Source: Polynucleobacter sp. IMCC 30228 (GTDB taxonomy: Bacteria; Pseudomonadota; Gammaproteobacteria; Burkholderiales; Burkholderiaceae). From it: DNA of 64,000 nt. The notes beneath the pieces were generated by a model. That model worked only from the letters and a program-made list of their open reading frames with translations, was not told the DNA's origin and searched no databases. The position numbers and the translations under genes were made by a program. Numbering within the stretch: the stretch's first letter is position 1; every line of letters begins with the position of its first letter. The stretch lies in assembly GCF_021395205.1 (NCBI RefSeq), contig NZ_JAJVCS010000001.1, positions 1-64,000 of the forward strand. Direction: 5' to 3'. Positions 26,864 through 36,484 of the stretch are shown in pieces.

Positions 26864-27507
26864 GTGCTTGGCGACTTCTGACTCAGAATACGCGCCACAT
26901 AGCGCGCAATTAAATCGACTTCAAGATTGACTTGATCACCAACTTTTAGCGCTGCTAAAGTGGTATTTTGCAAAGTATGCGGAATAATATTGATCTCAAA
27001 TATGCATACTGCTTGCTTAACTTCTATTAAGTCTGCGCTTGTTGCTTCACTGACGCTATTAACAGTGAGTGAAACACCGTTGACCACGATAGACCCTTTG
27101 TAAGCTAAAAATTGTGCCAGCTCGGCAGGCGCGGCAATACGTAATAACCAAGAGGTATCTTTGCTTCCTGCTTCAGCAAAGTGAATCACTCGCCCAAAGC
27201 CATCAACATGGCCGCTTACGAGGTGACCACCTAAGCGGTCGCTTAAGCGCAAGGCTTTTTCTAAATTAACCGAACCAACTGTTGCTAAGCCAACTGTTTT
27301 ATTCAATGACTCACGCGAAATATCGACTATAAAACCTGCTTGGTTAACTTGCGTGACCGTCATGCAAGCACCTTGAATGGCAATACTATCGCCAACGATG
27401 ACGTCATCTACATAATTTGGTGGGGTTGCAATGCCGAGTTGCAAACCATCGCCTTGCGGGGTAATGGTTTGAATTTGACCAATAGCAGAAATAATTCCTG
27501 TAAACAT
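26860..27507 (-). CDS. ribE: Riboflavin synthase alpha chain
   Basis: The 215-residue enzyme dismutates two 6,7-dimethyl-8-ribityllumazine to riboflavin. It has two lumazine-binding repeats: the first begins [10 protein letters not shown] and includes IQGACMTV, and the second contains [12 protein letters not shown] and [10 protein letters not shown]. The gene is called ribC in E. coli. It follows ribD by eight bases. Confidence 0.95.
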   Translation of the reverse strand: MFTGIISAIGQIQTITPQGDGLQLGIATPPNYVDDVIVGDSIAIQGACMTVTQVNQAGFIVDISRESLNKTVGLATVGSVNLEKALRLSDRLGGHLVSGHVDGFGRVIHFAEAGSKDTSWLLRIAAPAELAQFLAYKGSIVVNGVSLTVNSVSEATSADLIEVKQAVCIFEINIIPHTLQNTTLAALKVGDQVNLEVDLIARYVARILSQKSPST

Positions 27508-27515
27508 AAGTAAGA

Positions 27516-28643
27516 TTAATTCATTTTCATCAGGCGTAGACGTAAATCAGGATAAAAAAGGGTTTGGTCGATGATGCGCCAATCGTTACCCATTAGGTCT
27601 TGAGATAAATGGGTAGGTGGATCGACTTGCGCCATGCCTAGGCCCTCACCTAAAAAGCGTGGGGCTAAATAGAGCAGAAGCTCATTCACACAATCCTCGC
27701 GCAGTAATGAGCCATTGAGCTTAAAGCCAGCCTCAACATGAATCTCATTCATGGCATATTTAGTCGCGAGTATAGAAAATAATTTAGTGAGATCAACTTT
27801 TCCACCTGTGTTGGGTATGGCAATTAACTCCACACCGCGCGCTGTAAGTTCAGCCGCTTTTTGCTGTTGTTCATGAGAGTTGGCTGCGGCATAAACGATC
27901 ATGACGCCGCTCGCCTCGGTAGTGAAGATTTGTGCATTTAGCGGTATGGCCAAATGGGAATCGATAATTATTTTTATGGGTTGACGAGTCGTGTTCACGT
28001 CACGTACATTGAGGCGCGGGTCATCCTCGATTACTGTGCCTACACCAGTCAAGATAGCGCATGCTTGGGCGCGCCAATGGTGCCCATCTGCCCTAGCTAA
28101 GGGACCTGTGATCCACTGACTCTCCCCTGAAGGCAAAGCAGTTTTACCATCTAGACTAGCGGCCATTTTCATGCGGACCCAAGGCAGGCCTTGGCACATA
28201 CGCCTAATAAAACCCGGGTTTAATGCTCGTGCTTCTGCCTCAAGCAAGCCCATTTGTACAACGATGCCAGCCGCCCTTAATTGTTGAATTCCTTGACCTG
28301 AAACTAATGGATTAGGGTCGCTCATAGCAATACTGACTTTGGCAACCTTAGCAGCGATTAAAGCCTCGACACAGGGCGCTGTTCTACCCGTATGGCTGCA
28401 AGGCTCAAGCGTCACGTAGACAGTAGCCCCCTGTGGATTATGGCCTTGGGTACGTGCATCTTTTAAAGCCTCGATTTCTGCATGTGGCCCCCCAACCGCC
28501 TGGGTATGACCGACGCCAATACACTGACCTTCCTTAACAATGACGCAGCCCACCCTTGGGTTAGGGTTAGACAAATACAGCGCCTGCTGCGCCTGCTCTA
28601 TAGCAAGGTGCATGAATTGGGTATCTTCTGCGGTAAATAACAT
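27516..28643 (-). CDS. ribD: Bifunctional riboflavin deaminase/reductase RibD
   Basis: The 375-residue protein has an N-terminal zinc deaminase domain with PHAEIEAL (about 53-60) and the zinc cysteines in PCSHTGRTAPC (about 82-92), and a C-terminal reductase domain starting WVRMKMAASLDGKTA. It carries out the second and third steps of riboflavin synthesis. It is co-transcribed with ribE. Confidence 0.95.
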   Translation of the reverse strand: MLFTAEDTQFMHLAIEQAQQALYLSNPNPRVGCVIVKEGQCIGVGHTQAVGGPHAEIEALKDARTQGHNPQGATVYVTLEPCSHTGRTAPCVEALIAAKVAKVSIAMSDPNPLVSGQGIQQLRAAGIVVQMGLLEAEARALNPGFIRRMCQGLPWVRMKMAASLDGKTALPSGESQWITGPLARADGHHWRAQACAILTGVGTVIEDDPRLNVRDVNTTRQPIKIIIDSHLAIPLNAQIFTTEASGVMIVYAAANSHEQQQKAAELTARGVELIAIPNTGGKVDLTKLFSILATKYAMNEIHVEAGFKLNGSLLREDCVNELLLYLAPRFLGEGLGMAQVDPPTHLSQDLMGNDWRIIDQTLFYPDLRLRLMKMN

Positions 28644-28710
28644 GGTGCTATTTTCCCTCTTTTTGCTATCACCCCACTGAAGCCATCCTCGCCAGTGAAT
28701 AAGGAGCTAA

Positions 28711-29268
28711 TTAGTGACAGCCGCGAGCGTCTTGCTTGGGGTTACAAAGGCGCCAGCGTCCGCCGCTAGCCAAAATTAGGTGCTTTTCTAATGTCGGGGC
28801 TTTGCGGTGCGTCATGACTAAGCGGTTAGCCACAAAACCCCCTGATTGGGTTCGCGCCGCTCCCGCCGCATTAAAAACGATTTGCTTACGCCCCGTTTGT
28901 GGATCGGCAAATTGCTGCCCTGTCTTATTCGTGAGTGAATGAATCACTACCGGATCAAGGCTAGCTTGTTGTAACCACACTTGTGTTTTACAACCCTGGA
29001 CTTTACATACGGACTCTACTTGCCATCCGCCATTCCAATCCGCTTCATTGCGTGGCCGAATGCGCACTGCACTTCCCGAATGAAGCGCTTGCTGTCGTGC
29101 AAAGTGAGCATGCTGAATAAATCGCATTGCGAGGGTATCGAGCTCGCGTTGATACAACTGTTCCTGTAGCCGCGGTACAGCCATTGTTGCGGCAATAGCC
29201 ACAATGAACACCACTGCCATCATCTCGAGCAAACTAGCACCCTGCTGTTGAGTAAATAAACTCTGCAT
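28711..29268 (-). CDS. GspH/FimT-type pseudopilin
   Basis: The 185-residue protein has a short leader ending with G, then ASLLEMMAVVFIVAIAATMAVP, the type III pilin-like signal with the key Glu at +5. The rest has a GspH/FimT-like pattern (RFIQHAHFARQQALHSGSAVRI). Such minor pilins prime type IV pilus assembly. It is the last gene of a four-gene minor-pilin set; the type IV pilus machinery genes themselves are not in the window. Confidence 0.82.
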   Translation of the reverse strand: MQSLFTQQQGASLLEMMAVVFIVAIAATMAVPRLQEQLYQRELDTLAMRFIQHAHFARQQALHSGSAVRIRPRNEADWNGGWQVESVCKVQGCKTQVWLQQASLDPVVIHSLTNKTGQQFADPQTGRKQIVFNAAGAARTQSGGFVANRLVMTHRKAPTLEKHLILASGGRWRLCNPKQDARGCH

Positions 29269-29286
29269 TGGTTTACGCCTAATGAG

Positions 29287-29730
29287 TTAATTAATAAAGA
29301 TTTCGCGCCAATTGTGGCGCTCAATTTCTGCTGTAGCATGCTTTAACAACACCGTAGTTTGTAAGCTGACGTTTGACTTGGCGGCTGGCACACCCTCGAA
29401 AGGTAGGGTAGTTACTTCAACCCATGTGCTGATGATTTTGGGTTGCAAGGACTTTTTCTCAGTAATATGCTGCCGCACTAAAGCCTCGCAAACTCGTCCG
29501 GGGCTCACTTCAATTTCAATTGATTCGCCAGCATTAATTGCGGTAATGCCTACCTCTGCACTGAACAACCCTTGCTCACAGGCCTGCAGACTAGCTTCTG
29601 TCGCCATAAACTCGGCCTGTTGTAAGCTGGCAGTTTGCGTTATCTTTAGCTCCATTGCTAATAAGCGCTCAAGCGTGCCGATCGACCAACTTAAGACCAA
29701 CACAAGACTTAAAATTGCTGCAATGATCAA
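29287..29730 (-). CDS. PilX-like minor pilus protein
   Basis: The 147-residue protein starts with a hydrophobic helix (MIIAAILSLVLVLSWSIG) without an obvious prepilin leader, then QQAEFMATEASLQACEQGLF, like the post-helix region of PilX family proteins that often have QRAEAALE. No certain family call can be made; context (between PilW-like and FimT-like genes) supports a PilX role. Its start overlaps the stop of the PilW-like gene by four bases. Confidence 0.6.
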   Translation of the reverse strand: MIIAAILSLVLVLSWSIGTLERLLAMELKITQTASLQQAEFMATEASLQACEQGLFSAEVGITAINAGESIEIEVSPGRVCEALVRQHITEKKSLQPKIISTWVEVTTLPFEGVPAAKSNVSLQTTVLLKHATAEIERHNWREIFIN

Positions 29731-30362
29731 GGTGCATTGCGGCGCGCAAAAGTACGTGCCAGCGTTTTTTTATTCAAGGTAAGCTCAACCTGAATTTTCT
29801 GTGGGGCAATTTCATGAAAGCGAATTTGTTCTATCCCAGTCATTAAGGTAGTTTTTTGAGCGCGCCCTTGGCGATCGAATGACTCGCACATCAAAGAACC
29901 GGCAAATCGGGAATGACGACCGCTAGCAGAGGAGCTATTCTGAGTTTGACGATCTAATGAAAATCCTAAACGAACGAGGCCTTGTTGAGTGCGTTCGCCA
30001 GTTAAGGGATTGCCACTGCAATCGTAATCGACTTCAGCGCCCGCTTTTTTAGAAGCGTGGCGCTGCAAGCCATGATGGATGATCAATTCATCGGATGTAT
30101 TGAACCCAACCGCTTTACGAATCGTGAGGGGATTTAGGGTTGTAGCTGAAGATTTTTTAATGGGTTCTGCAAGCGGGTCGCGGTAACCGGCCATACGGAT
30201 GGCTCGGCCCATTAAAGTAAACATGCGGTCTTGATCGGCTAGCTCGAGTGTGGCCCGTTCTAGCTGACTTTGTTTGATTAAAACCGTACTCGTTATTTTG
30301 AGCATGGGCGCTAAGACCATCGTGCCAATGCCCAAGCCCACGATACATTCGAGTAAATTCAT
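29727..30362 (-). CDS. PilW-like minor pilin
   Basis: The 211-residue protein starts MNLLECIVGLGIGTMVLAPML, a prepilin-like hydrophobic segment with Glu near +5 but almost no leader peptide, which raises doubt about processing or the start. The middle RAIRMAGYRDPL is typical of PilW, which often has RxAGYxG. It overlaps neighbours on both sides by four bases, so the minor-pilin genes are translationally coupled. Confidence 0.7.
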   Translation of the reverse strand: MNLLECIVGLGIGTMVLAPMLKITSTVLIKQSQLERATLELADQDRMFTLMGRAIRMAGYRDPLAEPIKKSSATTLNPLTIRKAVGFNTSDELIIHHGLQRHASKKAGAEVDYDCSGNPLTGERTQQGLVRLGFSLDRQTQNSSSASGRHSRFAGSLMCESFDRQGRAQKTTLMTGIEQIRFHEIAPQKIQVELTLNKKTLARTFARRNAP

Positions 30363-30628
30363 GGGTTTTTTCTCCCCCTGCTAGCCTGACTTGTTGGCTG
30401 ACTGCTTGAGGACTTGATTGGGGTGGTTGGGTGTTTAGCACTAGCCTTTATTTGCATTTCATATGCGCTAGCCTGTGCCCATTGCTTGGTTTTATTGTCC
30501 TGCAAATGAAGGTGCTGCCCCTGTAAACGCTGGTAAATATCAACCAACCCAAGACCACTGCTCACGACGATGGTCATGGCAATTAAGGCTTCAAAGAGAA
30601 TAAATCCATGATTAGAGCGGTTTTTCAT
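30359..30628 (-). CDS. Short PilV-like prepilin protein
   Basis: The 89-residue protein has a leader MKNRSNHG, then FILFEALIAMTIVVSSGLGLVDIYQ, a clear prepilin N-terminal motif with Glu at +5 after the glycine. The body is very short and ends in a Ser-, Thr- and Lys-rich tail. Family PilV proteins are usually 130-180 residues, so this one is reduced. First gene of the minor-pilin set, divergent from ribBA. Confidence 0.7.
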   Translation of the reverse strand: MKNRSNHGFILFEALIAMTIVVSSGLGLVDIYQRLQGQHLHLQDNKTKQWAQASAYEMQIKASAKHPTTPIKSSSSQPTSQASRGRKNP

Positions 30629-30752
30629 GTCCCCTATCGTGCTCGCTTAAGGCGGTCTGCACTATCCGTTGCAAGCCATTTCGCTGTAGGAAAAGCTGGA
30701 ATTGGCAGGGTAAAGCGCCGCGAAAATGTCCCTCAGCTTAAAATGGCTGTCT

Positions 30753-31889
30753 ATGTCTGATAAAGAACTGAAGTCGTTAGCCCCAATTCAAGAAATCATT
30801 GCCGATCTGCGGGCAGGCAAGATGATTATTTTGGTGGACGAAGAAGATCGTGAAAACGAAGGCGATTTAGTTTTAGCTGCCGACCATGTTTGTGCAGAAG
30901 CCATTAACTTTATGGCCAAGCATGGGCGTGGCTTGATTTGTCTAACCCTAACGCGCGAGCGCTGTCAGCAACTCAATTTACCCTTGATGGTGCGTGACAA
31001 TGGCACGGCACTTGGCACTAACTTCACGATCTCGATTGAGGCCGCCTCTGGTGTAACTACCGGTATTTCCGCAGCTGATCGGGCCCGTACGATTCAAGTA
31101 GCGGTAGCCCCGCATGCCAAACCGGATGACTTAGTCCAGCCTGGTCATATTTTTCCGCTCATGGCACAACCCGGTGGCGTCCTTATTCGTTCAGGACATA
31201 CCGAAGCGGGTTGTGATTTAGCCTTATTGGCTGGCGGTTCGCCAAGCGCTGTGATCTGCGAAATTATGAAAGATGATGGCAGTATGGCGCGGCTGCCAGA
31301 TTTAATGGTCTTTGCCAATGAGCATGGTCTAAAAATTGGCAGTATTGCTGACCTGATTCAGTATCGTAGTCAAAATGAAAGTATTGTGGTGCGCGAAGGA
31401 AGTCGCGAATTTAATACACCGTGGGGAAATTTTCATGGCGTGGTGTATCGCGATCGGCCGAGTTCAGCCATTCACCTGGCACTCGTCAAGGGCACTCCCA
31501 CTGAAGATCAAGAAACCTTGGTGCGCGTTCATGAACCAGCCACCGTGCTTGACTTTCTGGATACAGTTGCTTCTACCCATTCATGGCCCCTAGCTAAAGC
31601 CTTAGAAAAATTAGCGGCTGCCCCAGTTGGTGTAGCAGTACTGTTAAATGTGGCGGGTGTTTCTGCGCCAAATGATGCGAGTTGGCTGGCGCGTTTTGTT
31701 CAATTGACGAATACCCAACCCAATAAAGCCCTGCAGCGTAAACCCGACTTTCGTAGCTATGGTATTGGCGCGCAAATTTTAAAAGACTTGCAAGTTGGCA
31801 AAATGCGCTTATTAGGCAATCCCGGCCCTACTCCGAGTTTGTCGGGCTACAAGCTTGAAATTACTGGGCATACGCCCTTTGTAGAATAA
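30753..31889 (+). CDS. ribBA: RibBA: DHBP synthase with degenerate GTP cyclohydrolase II domain
   Basis: The N-terminal ~200 residues are a complete 3,4-dihydroxy-2-butanone 4-phosphate synthase with [12 protein letters not shown] and [12 protein letters not shown]. The C-terminal ~170 residues align in outline with GTP cyclohydrolase II ([33 protein letters not shown]) but the zinc cysteines and the ECLTGD-type catalytic stretch are missing. So only the DHBP activity is expected and a true RibA must exist elsewhere. The start at 30753 (MSDKELKS) is chosen by family alignment; an ATG at 30726 is possible. Confidence 0.9.
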   Translation: MSDKELKSLAPIQEIIADLRAGKMIILVDEEDRENEGDLVLAADHVCAEAINFMAKHGRGLICLTLTRERCQQLNLPLMVRDNGTALGTNFTISIEAASGVTTGISAADRARTIQVAVAPHAKPDDLVQPGHIFPLMAQPGGVLIRSGHTEAGCDLALLAGGSPSAVICEIMKDDGSMARLPDLMVFANEHGLKIGSIADLIQYRSQNESIVVREGSREFNTPWGNFHGVVYRDRPSSAIHLALVKGTPTEDQETLVRVHEPATVLDFLDTVASTHSWPLAKALEKLAAAPVGVAVLLNVAGVSAPNDASWLARFVQLTNTQPNKALQRKPDFRSYGIGAQILKDLQVGKMRLLGNPGPTPSLSGYKLEITGHTPFVE

Positions 31890-31909
31890 ATTACAGGATC
31901 GGTAAAACT

Positions 31910-32425
31910 ATGTCAAATCATGCTCCCGGTGTGCAGGTTTTAGAGGCCGATCTGAACGGCGAAGGGATGCGCATAGCCATCGTGCAAGCGCGCTTTAATC
32001 AAGAACATGGCGCAGCCCTCGCCGAATTTTGTATTCGTGAGCTATTGCAATTAGGGGTTGATCAACAAGATATTCATTTGGTCACTGTGCCTGGTGCCTT
32101 AGAAATTCCGTTTGCTTTACAACGTTTAGCTGAAACAGACACCTTTGATGGCCTTGTTGCTTTGGGCGCAGTTATTCGCGGCGAAACCTATCACTTTGAA
32201 TTAGTCGCGAATGAATCAGCTGCAGGTATTAGTCGGGTTTGCTTAGAATCTGGTTTGCCAATTGCAAACGGCGTACTCACCTGTGATAACGATGATCAGG
32301 CCACCCAACGCACGGCCAGCAAAGGGGCCGACTGTGCACGTGCAGTAGTCGAAATGGCCAATTTAGCCTTAGCCCTGACGCCCGATTTAGATATTGAAAT
32401 GCATCACCTCGAAGAATCTAAATAA
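31910..32425 (+). CDS. ribH: 6,7-dimethyl-8-ribityllumazine synthase
   Basis: The 171-residue enzyme condenses the DHBP and pyrimidine branches to lumazine. It has IAIVQARFN near 22-30, [11 protein letters not shown] near 63-73, and the phosphate-binding [12 protein letters not shown] segment with the catalytic His. It follows ribBA by 20 bases; the last bases overlap the nusB start (TAATG). Confidence 0.95.
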   Translation: MSNHAPGVQVLEADLNGEGMRIAIVQARFNQEHGAALAEFCIRELLQLGVDQQDIHLVTVPGALEIPFALQRLAETDTFDGLVALGAVIRGETYHFELVANESAAGISRVCLESGLPIANGVLTCDNDDQATQRTASKGADCARAVVEMANLALALTPDLDIEMHHLEESK

Positions 32426-32895
32426 TGGCTGTGCAGCAGAAAGTAATTAAGCGCTCACTTACGCCCAGACGACGGGCTCGTGAGTATGCCCTACAGGGCA
32501 TTTACCAATCGCTGGTAATGCGGCGTGCTGGAAGTCTGCCCGATGTGCAAGTCATTGCCTTGCAATTGGCTGAAGATCCCGCGTTTACACGCTGTAACCT
32601 AGATTTATTTGAGGGGATTTTTCGTGGCGTTTTGCTGCGGGTAGATGCCTTAGAAAGCCTCATTACCCCTGCCCTCGATCGCCCGATTAATGAGCTCTCA
32701 CCAGTTGAGCATGCCGCACTTTTAATTGGTACTTATGAGTTAGCGGATGACCCAAGCGTACCGTATAAAGTTGCGATTAATGAGGCAGTTGAGCTCGCCA
32801 AGATTTTTGGTGGTACCGATGGACATAAGTATGTGAATGGTGTGCTCGACTTGTTAGCAAAATCATTGCGCAGTGCTGAAACTCAAGCCGTCTAA
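32425..32895 (+). CDS. nusB: Transcription antitermination protein NusB
   Basis: The 156-residue all-helical RNA-binding protein has RRRAREYALQGIYQ near 13-26, then LIGTYEL and PYKVAINEAVELAKIFGGTDGHKYVNGVLD. NusB binds boxA with NusE for rRNA antitermination. The ribBA-ribH-nusB order is widespread in proteobacteria. Confidence 0.95.
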   Translation: MAVQQKVIKRSLTPRRRAREYALQGIYQSLVMRRAGSLPDVQVIALQLAEDPAFTRCNLDLFEGIFRGVLLRVDALESLITPALDRPINELSPVEHAALLIGTYELADDPSVPYKVAINEAVELAKIFGGTDGHKYVNGVLDLLAKSLRSAETQAV

Positions 32896-32919
32896 AAACC
32901 AATACTGGGTAGGTTTGAA

Positions 32920-33801
32920 TTAAATACTGGCGTAGCGTTTGCCGCGTGCGGCGTTGCGTAACTGCTCACGCTCACTCAGCACTCGTCCGGTATAACTCGA
33001 TTCGCCACTTGCAGCATTGGGACTACCCAAGTAACTACGTAAACCCGCTTCGAGTGAACCAGCTTTAGCAATACATGCTTTTAAGATTAACGCGCCTACA
33101 CGAATGTTGGCTTCTGGAAGAAAGGCGGCTGCTTTACCGCCAAAGGGCTCAAATTTTTCTTGATGAAGATTCGTTAACACCTGCATCAGGCCTTGTGCAC
33201 CCGCTTTACTTTGAGCGTTTGGATCAAAACTAGATTCAATTGCCATCACTGCGAGCAATAAAGTGGGGTCTAAATTCACTTCTTTGGCTACTTGCAGGGC
33301 CTCGTTTATATAACTGAGGCTCTCGCTTGGAGTAATGCGGTACTTATCGACTAAATATTGTGAAACGACTTTGCGCTCTTGTTCCGACTTCAGCGAATGA
33401 CGATCAACCGCTTCGATATCCACTAAATGACTGGGAATAGCTGCTGCTAGACCAGCTATTGATGGAGTCTCTGTGGCCGCAGGATAGCTTGCGGGCGATA
33501 AATGGGCCTCTGCCTGAGTATCGTCACGCTGACCAACTTGGTCTTTGTAGCTGGTAAACCAAGCTTGTGACCCGTCGAGACCTTGAGGGCTATACAACAG
33601 ATCACGCGCTATACCAGGCACTAAAAGACGTGCAAAATCAAAGGGGCCCGCATTGGTACCTGGCCCAGCCAGCCATAAACTAATTGCCATGAAGACACCC
33701 AAGCCGAGTAAAGAGCTAGCTACCCGCTGCAGCGATGCTTTGGTACTCTGTAAAAGAGGACTCAAATAGTTGGCTGGGCTAATTTTTTTTACTACTCTCA
33801 T
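32920..33801 (-). CDS. Lytic transglycosylase (SLT domain)
   Basis: The 293-residue protein has one N-terminal membrane helix (about 30-46), a linker, and a C-terminal SLT domain with AIESSFDPNAQSKAGAQGLMQV. E189 of AIES is the catalytic glutamate. It cleaves peptidoglycan glycan strands with 1,6-anhydro product in the periplasm, probably anchored to the inner membrane. It is convergent with nusB. Confidence 0.9.
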   Translation of the reverse strand: MRVVKKISPANYLSPLLQSTKASLQRVASSLLGLGVFMAISLWLAGPGTNAGPFDFARLLVPGIARDLLYSPQGLDGSQAWFTSYKDQVGQRDDTQAEAHLSPASYPAATETPSIAGLAAAIPSHLVDIEAVDRHSLKSEQERKVVSQYLVDKYRITPSESLSYINEALQVAKEVNLDPTLLLAVMAIESSFDPNAQSKAGAQGLMQVLTNLHQEKFEPFGGKAAAFLPEANIRVGALILKACIAKAGSLEAGLRSYLGSPNAASGESSYTGRVLSEREQLRNAARGKRYASI

Positions 33802-34259
33802 AGGTCAGGGCTAGCTTGCATATTGCAATGCAGCAAATAATGGACATGATGCATCTTAGGAACTCTTATATATCATGTCAAGCATATAGAAATCAATATA
33901 CATAACTTTTTGTAGGTATAGCTTGCCCTAAGGCTAATCAGACCCCCTCATTCCAAAATAAAAACTATATATATCAATGGTTTATAAAAGTTAGTGGCCA
34001 CCTTTTTTGTTATATGAAAAAGACTGAATTTAGGCTTATTTTTGTCCTTTTTACTCGAAAAATCGGTCTGAAAACCCTATATTTAGTTCTTGAAACGGGT
34101 ATCAACACCTACCTATAGTTTTTATACAAATTTACAAATTAATAATAATTACCAATCAATCATGACTTATTTGATTGGCTTGTTACTCACTATCATGTGC
34201 AAACTCCCCTAAAATGGGGCACACGTATTCTCGCAAACCCTAACTGGATCTCTGTCACT
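33802..34259. other. 458-base AT-rich intergenic region without a recognised gene
   Basis: The stretch lies between divergent genes (transglycosylase and gabD). ATAAAAACTATA (33958-33969) has its inverse TATAGTTTTTAT at 34114-34125, 145 bases away. A frame from 34197 runs into gabD but is not family-like. No tRNA, riboswitch or convincing small ORF is seen; it should contain both promoters. Confidence 0.5.
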
Positions 34260-35750
34260 ATGAATGCTTCACTTCAGCAAATTGATATTCGCTCACACTT
34301 AAAAGACCCTAGCTTATTCCGCGAAGATGCCTTTATTAACGGCAAGTGGGTTAAGGCTAAAGCAGGTACTACTTTTTCTGTTAATAACCCAGCAACAGGC
34401 GACATCATTGCCAATGTAGCAAACCTCAATGGCGCAGACGCTGAGTTGGCGATTACTGCAGCCGAGCAAGCGCTTATCAGTTGGCGCTCGAAGACCGCCA
34501 AAGACCGAGCCATAGTAATGCGTAAATGGTTCGATCTGATTATTGCCAATACCGAAGATTTGGCTATTTTGATGACTCTTGAGCAAGGCAAGCCCCTCGT
34601 AGAATCGCGCGGCGAAGTCGCTTATGGCGCCTCATTTGTAGAGTGGTTTGCGGAAGAATCAAAGCGAGTAACGGGCGCGATCCTTGAGAGCACTTGGGGC
34701 GATAAACGCATGCTGGTATTAAAGCAAGCGATTGGTGTCTGTGTTGCTATCACCCCGTGGAATTTTCCGATTGCAATGATTACGCGCAAAATTGCGCCAG
34801 CGATTGCGGCAGGCTGCACCATGGTTATCAAACCAGCCGAGCAAACTCCTTTATGTGCTTTGGCTTTAGCAGAATTAGCGCAGCGCGCTGGTATGCCTGC
34901 GGGAGTGGTCAACATCATTCCTTCTGATGCAGATCAATCGATTGCTATTGGTAAAGTTGTTTGTGCCTCGCCCACCATTCGGCACCTTTCTTTTACTGGC
35001 TCTACTGAAGTAGGCCGAATCTTGATGGCGCAATGTGCACCATCCGTGAAAAAGGTTGCCCTAGAATTAGGTGGGCATGCGCCTTTCATCGTGTTTGAAG
35101 ATGCCGATATTGATGCTGCTGTTGCTGGCGCAATTGCTTCTAAATACCGCAACTCGGGGCAAACCTGTGTCTGTGCTAATCGGTTTTATGTACATCAAAA
35201 AGTGCAAGCTATCTTTGTAGAAAAATTTGCTAAAGCCACGCAAGCGATTAAAGTCGGCAATGGAATGACTGAAGGCGTGAGTCAGGGTCCGTTGATTGAT
35301 GATGCTGCTTTTGCTAAAGTTGAAAAACATGTGGCCGATGCTATTAGTAAAGGTGCCACATTAGTTACAGGTGGTAAAGCCAATACCAGTGGTCTCAATT
35401 TTTATGAGCCCACCATTTTGTCGAACGTGACGAGCGATATGCTGATTACGTATGAAGAAACCTTTGGGCCAGTAGCGCCGATTATTCCTTTTGATAATGA
35501 TGAAGCTGTAGTGAAGTTGGCCAATAACAGTCAGTATGGTTTAGCTTCCTATTTTTATAGTCGTGATATTGGTCGTGTCTGGAAAGTCGCGGAGGCTTTG
35601 GAATATGGCATGGTCGGTGTGAACACTGGCATTATGTCGAACGAAGTAGCGCCATTTGGTGGCGTTAAACAATCGGGCTTAGGTCGTGAAGGCAGCATTT
35701 GGGGTATGGATGAATACCTTGAAATGAAATATGTTTGCGTGGGTCTCTAA
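34260..35750 (+). CDS. gabD: NAD(P)-dependent succinate-semialdehyde dehydrogenase
   Basis: The 496-residue aldehyde dehydrogenase has ITPWNFPIAMITRKIAPA, the NAD-binding FTGSTEVGR, the general base Glu in LELGGHAPF and the catalytic Cys in GQTCVCANRF. SSADH-type features (GabD family, length 480-500, C-terminal GMVGVNTG and FGGVKQSGLGREG) suggest oxidation of succinate semialdehyde; related aldehydes are possible. The ATG at 34260 fits the family start MNASLQQID. It is convergent with trmB. Confidence 0.9.
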   Translation: MNASLQQIDIRSHLKDPSLFREDAFINGKWVKAKAGTTFSVNNPATGDIIANVANLNGADAELAITAAEQALISWRSKTAKDRAIVMRKWFDLIIANTEDLAILMTLEQGKPLVESRGEVAYGASFVEWFAEESKRVTGAILESTWGDKRMLVLKQAIGVCVAITPWNFPIAMITRKIAPAIAAGCTMVIKPAEQTPLCALALAELAQRAGMPAGVVNIIPSDADQSIAIGKVVCASPTIRHLSFTGSTEVGRILMAQCAPSVKKVALELGGHAPFIVFEDADIDAAVAGAIASKYRNSGQTCVCANRFYVHQKVQAIFVEKFAKATQAIKVGNGMTEGVSQGPLIDDAAFAKVEKHVADAISKGATLVTGGKANTSGLNFYEPTILSNVTSDMLITYEETFGPVAPIIPFDNDEAVVKLANNSQYGLASYFYSRDIGRVWKVAEALEYGMVGVNTGIMSNEVAPFGGVKQSGLGREGSIWGMDEYLEMKYVCVGL

Positions 35751-35761
35751 GCGGCTCGTTT

Positions 35762-36475
35762 CTACCTTAGCTTTTGATAGACCAAATCCCAGACCCCGTG
35801 GCCTAGATTAAGGCCACGGTTTTCAAACTTGGTAACAGGACGATAAGTAGGTCTAGGTACATACGTTTTATTTGGCGATGTATTACTCAGCCTATGTTCA
35901 GCGTTACCTATTGTTAACATTTGTTCGGCATATTCTTGCCAATCGGTAGCCAAATGAAGATAGCCGCCGACTTTTAAACGCTCTGCCAGCAGCTTCATAA
36001 AAGGCGCTTGAATTAAACGGCGCTTGTGGTGGCGTTTTTTATGCCATGGGTCGGGGAAAAAAATATGCACTCCATCCAATGTATTTGGTGCAATCATTTG
36101 CTCTAAGACCTCGACTGCATCATGGCGCATGACGCGCACATTTGTCAGACCCATTTCATCGATCCGTTTTAGTAATGCACCCACGCCCGGCGAATGAACA
36201 TCAAGTGCTAAAAATTGGTCTTCGGGTCGAGCTGCGGCAATACTAGCGGTGGTTTCTCCCATGCCAAAACCAATTTCTACAATGCGTGGCGCATTTTTAT
36301 CTGAGGAAATCGAACTTAACCCAAAAGCCTGAGCCCAATCGAGCTGCATGGGCTGAAAAGGGATTAACAGTGCAGATGACAGTGTCTCTAGAGCGCGCTG
36401 CTGCGCTGAAGTAGTTCGCCCAGTGCGTAAAACAAAAGATCGAATACGGCCGGTGTGACTGCGAGGCGTGTTCAA
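35762..36475 (-). CDS. trmB: tRNA (guanine-N7-)-methyltransferase TrmB
   Basis: The 237-residue SAM enzyme methylates G46 of tRNAs. It has the SAM loop [28 protein letters not shown] for tRNA binding and a [18 protein letters not shown] segment. The start is TTG at 36475, ten bases from the UXS gene. Confidence 0.94.
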   Translation of the reverse strand: MNTPRSHTGRIRSFVLRTGRTTSAQQRALETLSSALLIPFQPMQLDWAQAFGLSSISSDKNAPRIVEIGFGMGETTASIAAARPEDQFLALDVHSPGVGALLKRIDEMGLTNVRVMRHDAVEVLEQMIAPNTLDGVHIFFPDPWHKKRHHKRRLIQAPFMKLLAERLKVGGYLHLATDWQEYAEQMLTIGNAEHRLSNTSPNKTYVPRPTYRPVTKFENRGLNLGHGVWDLVYQKLR

Positions 36476-36484
36476 GCGAAGAGA

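Noticed and set aside
30629-30752. Possible FMN riboswitch before ribBA
   Set aside because: The conserved RFN core segments are not recognisable in this 124-base gap.
33958-34125. Inverted repeat as a mobile element border
   Set aside because: Only 12 bases in AT-rich DNA, with no ORF or target duplication between the arms; chance is likely.
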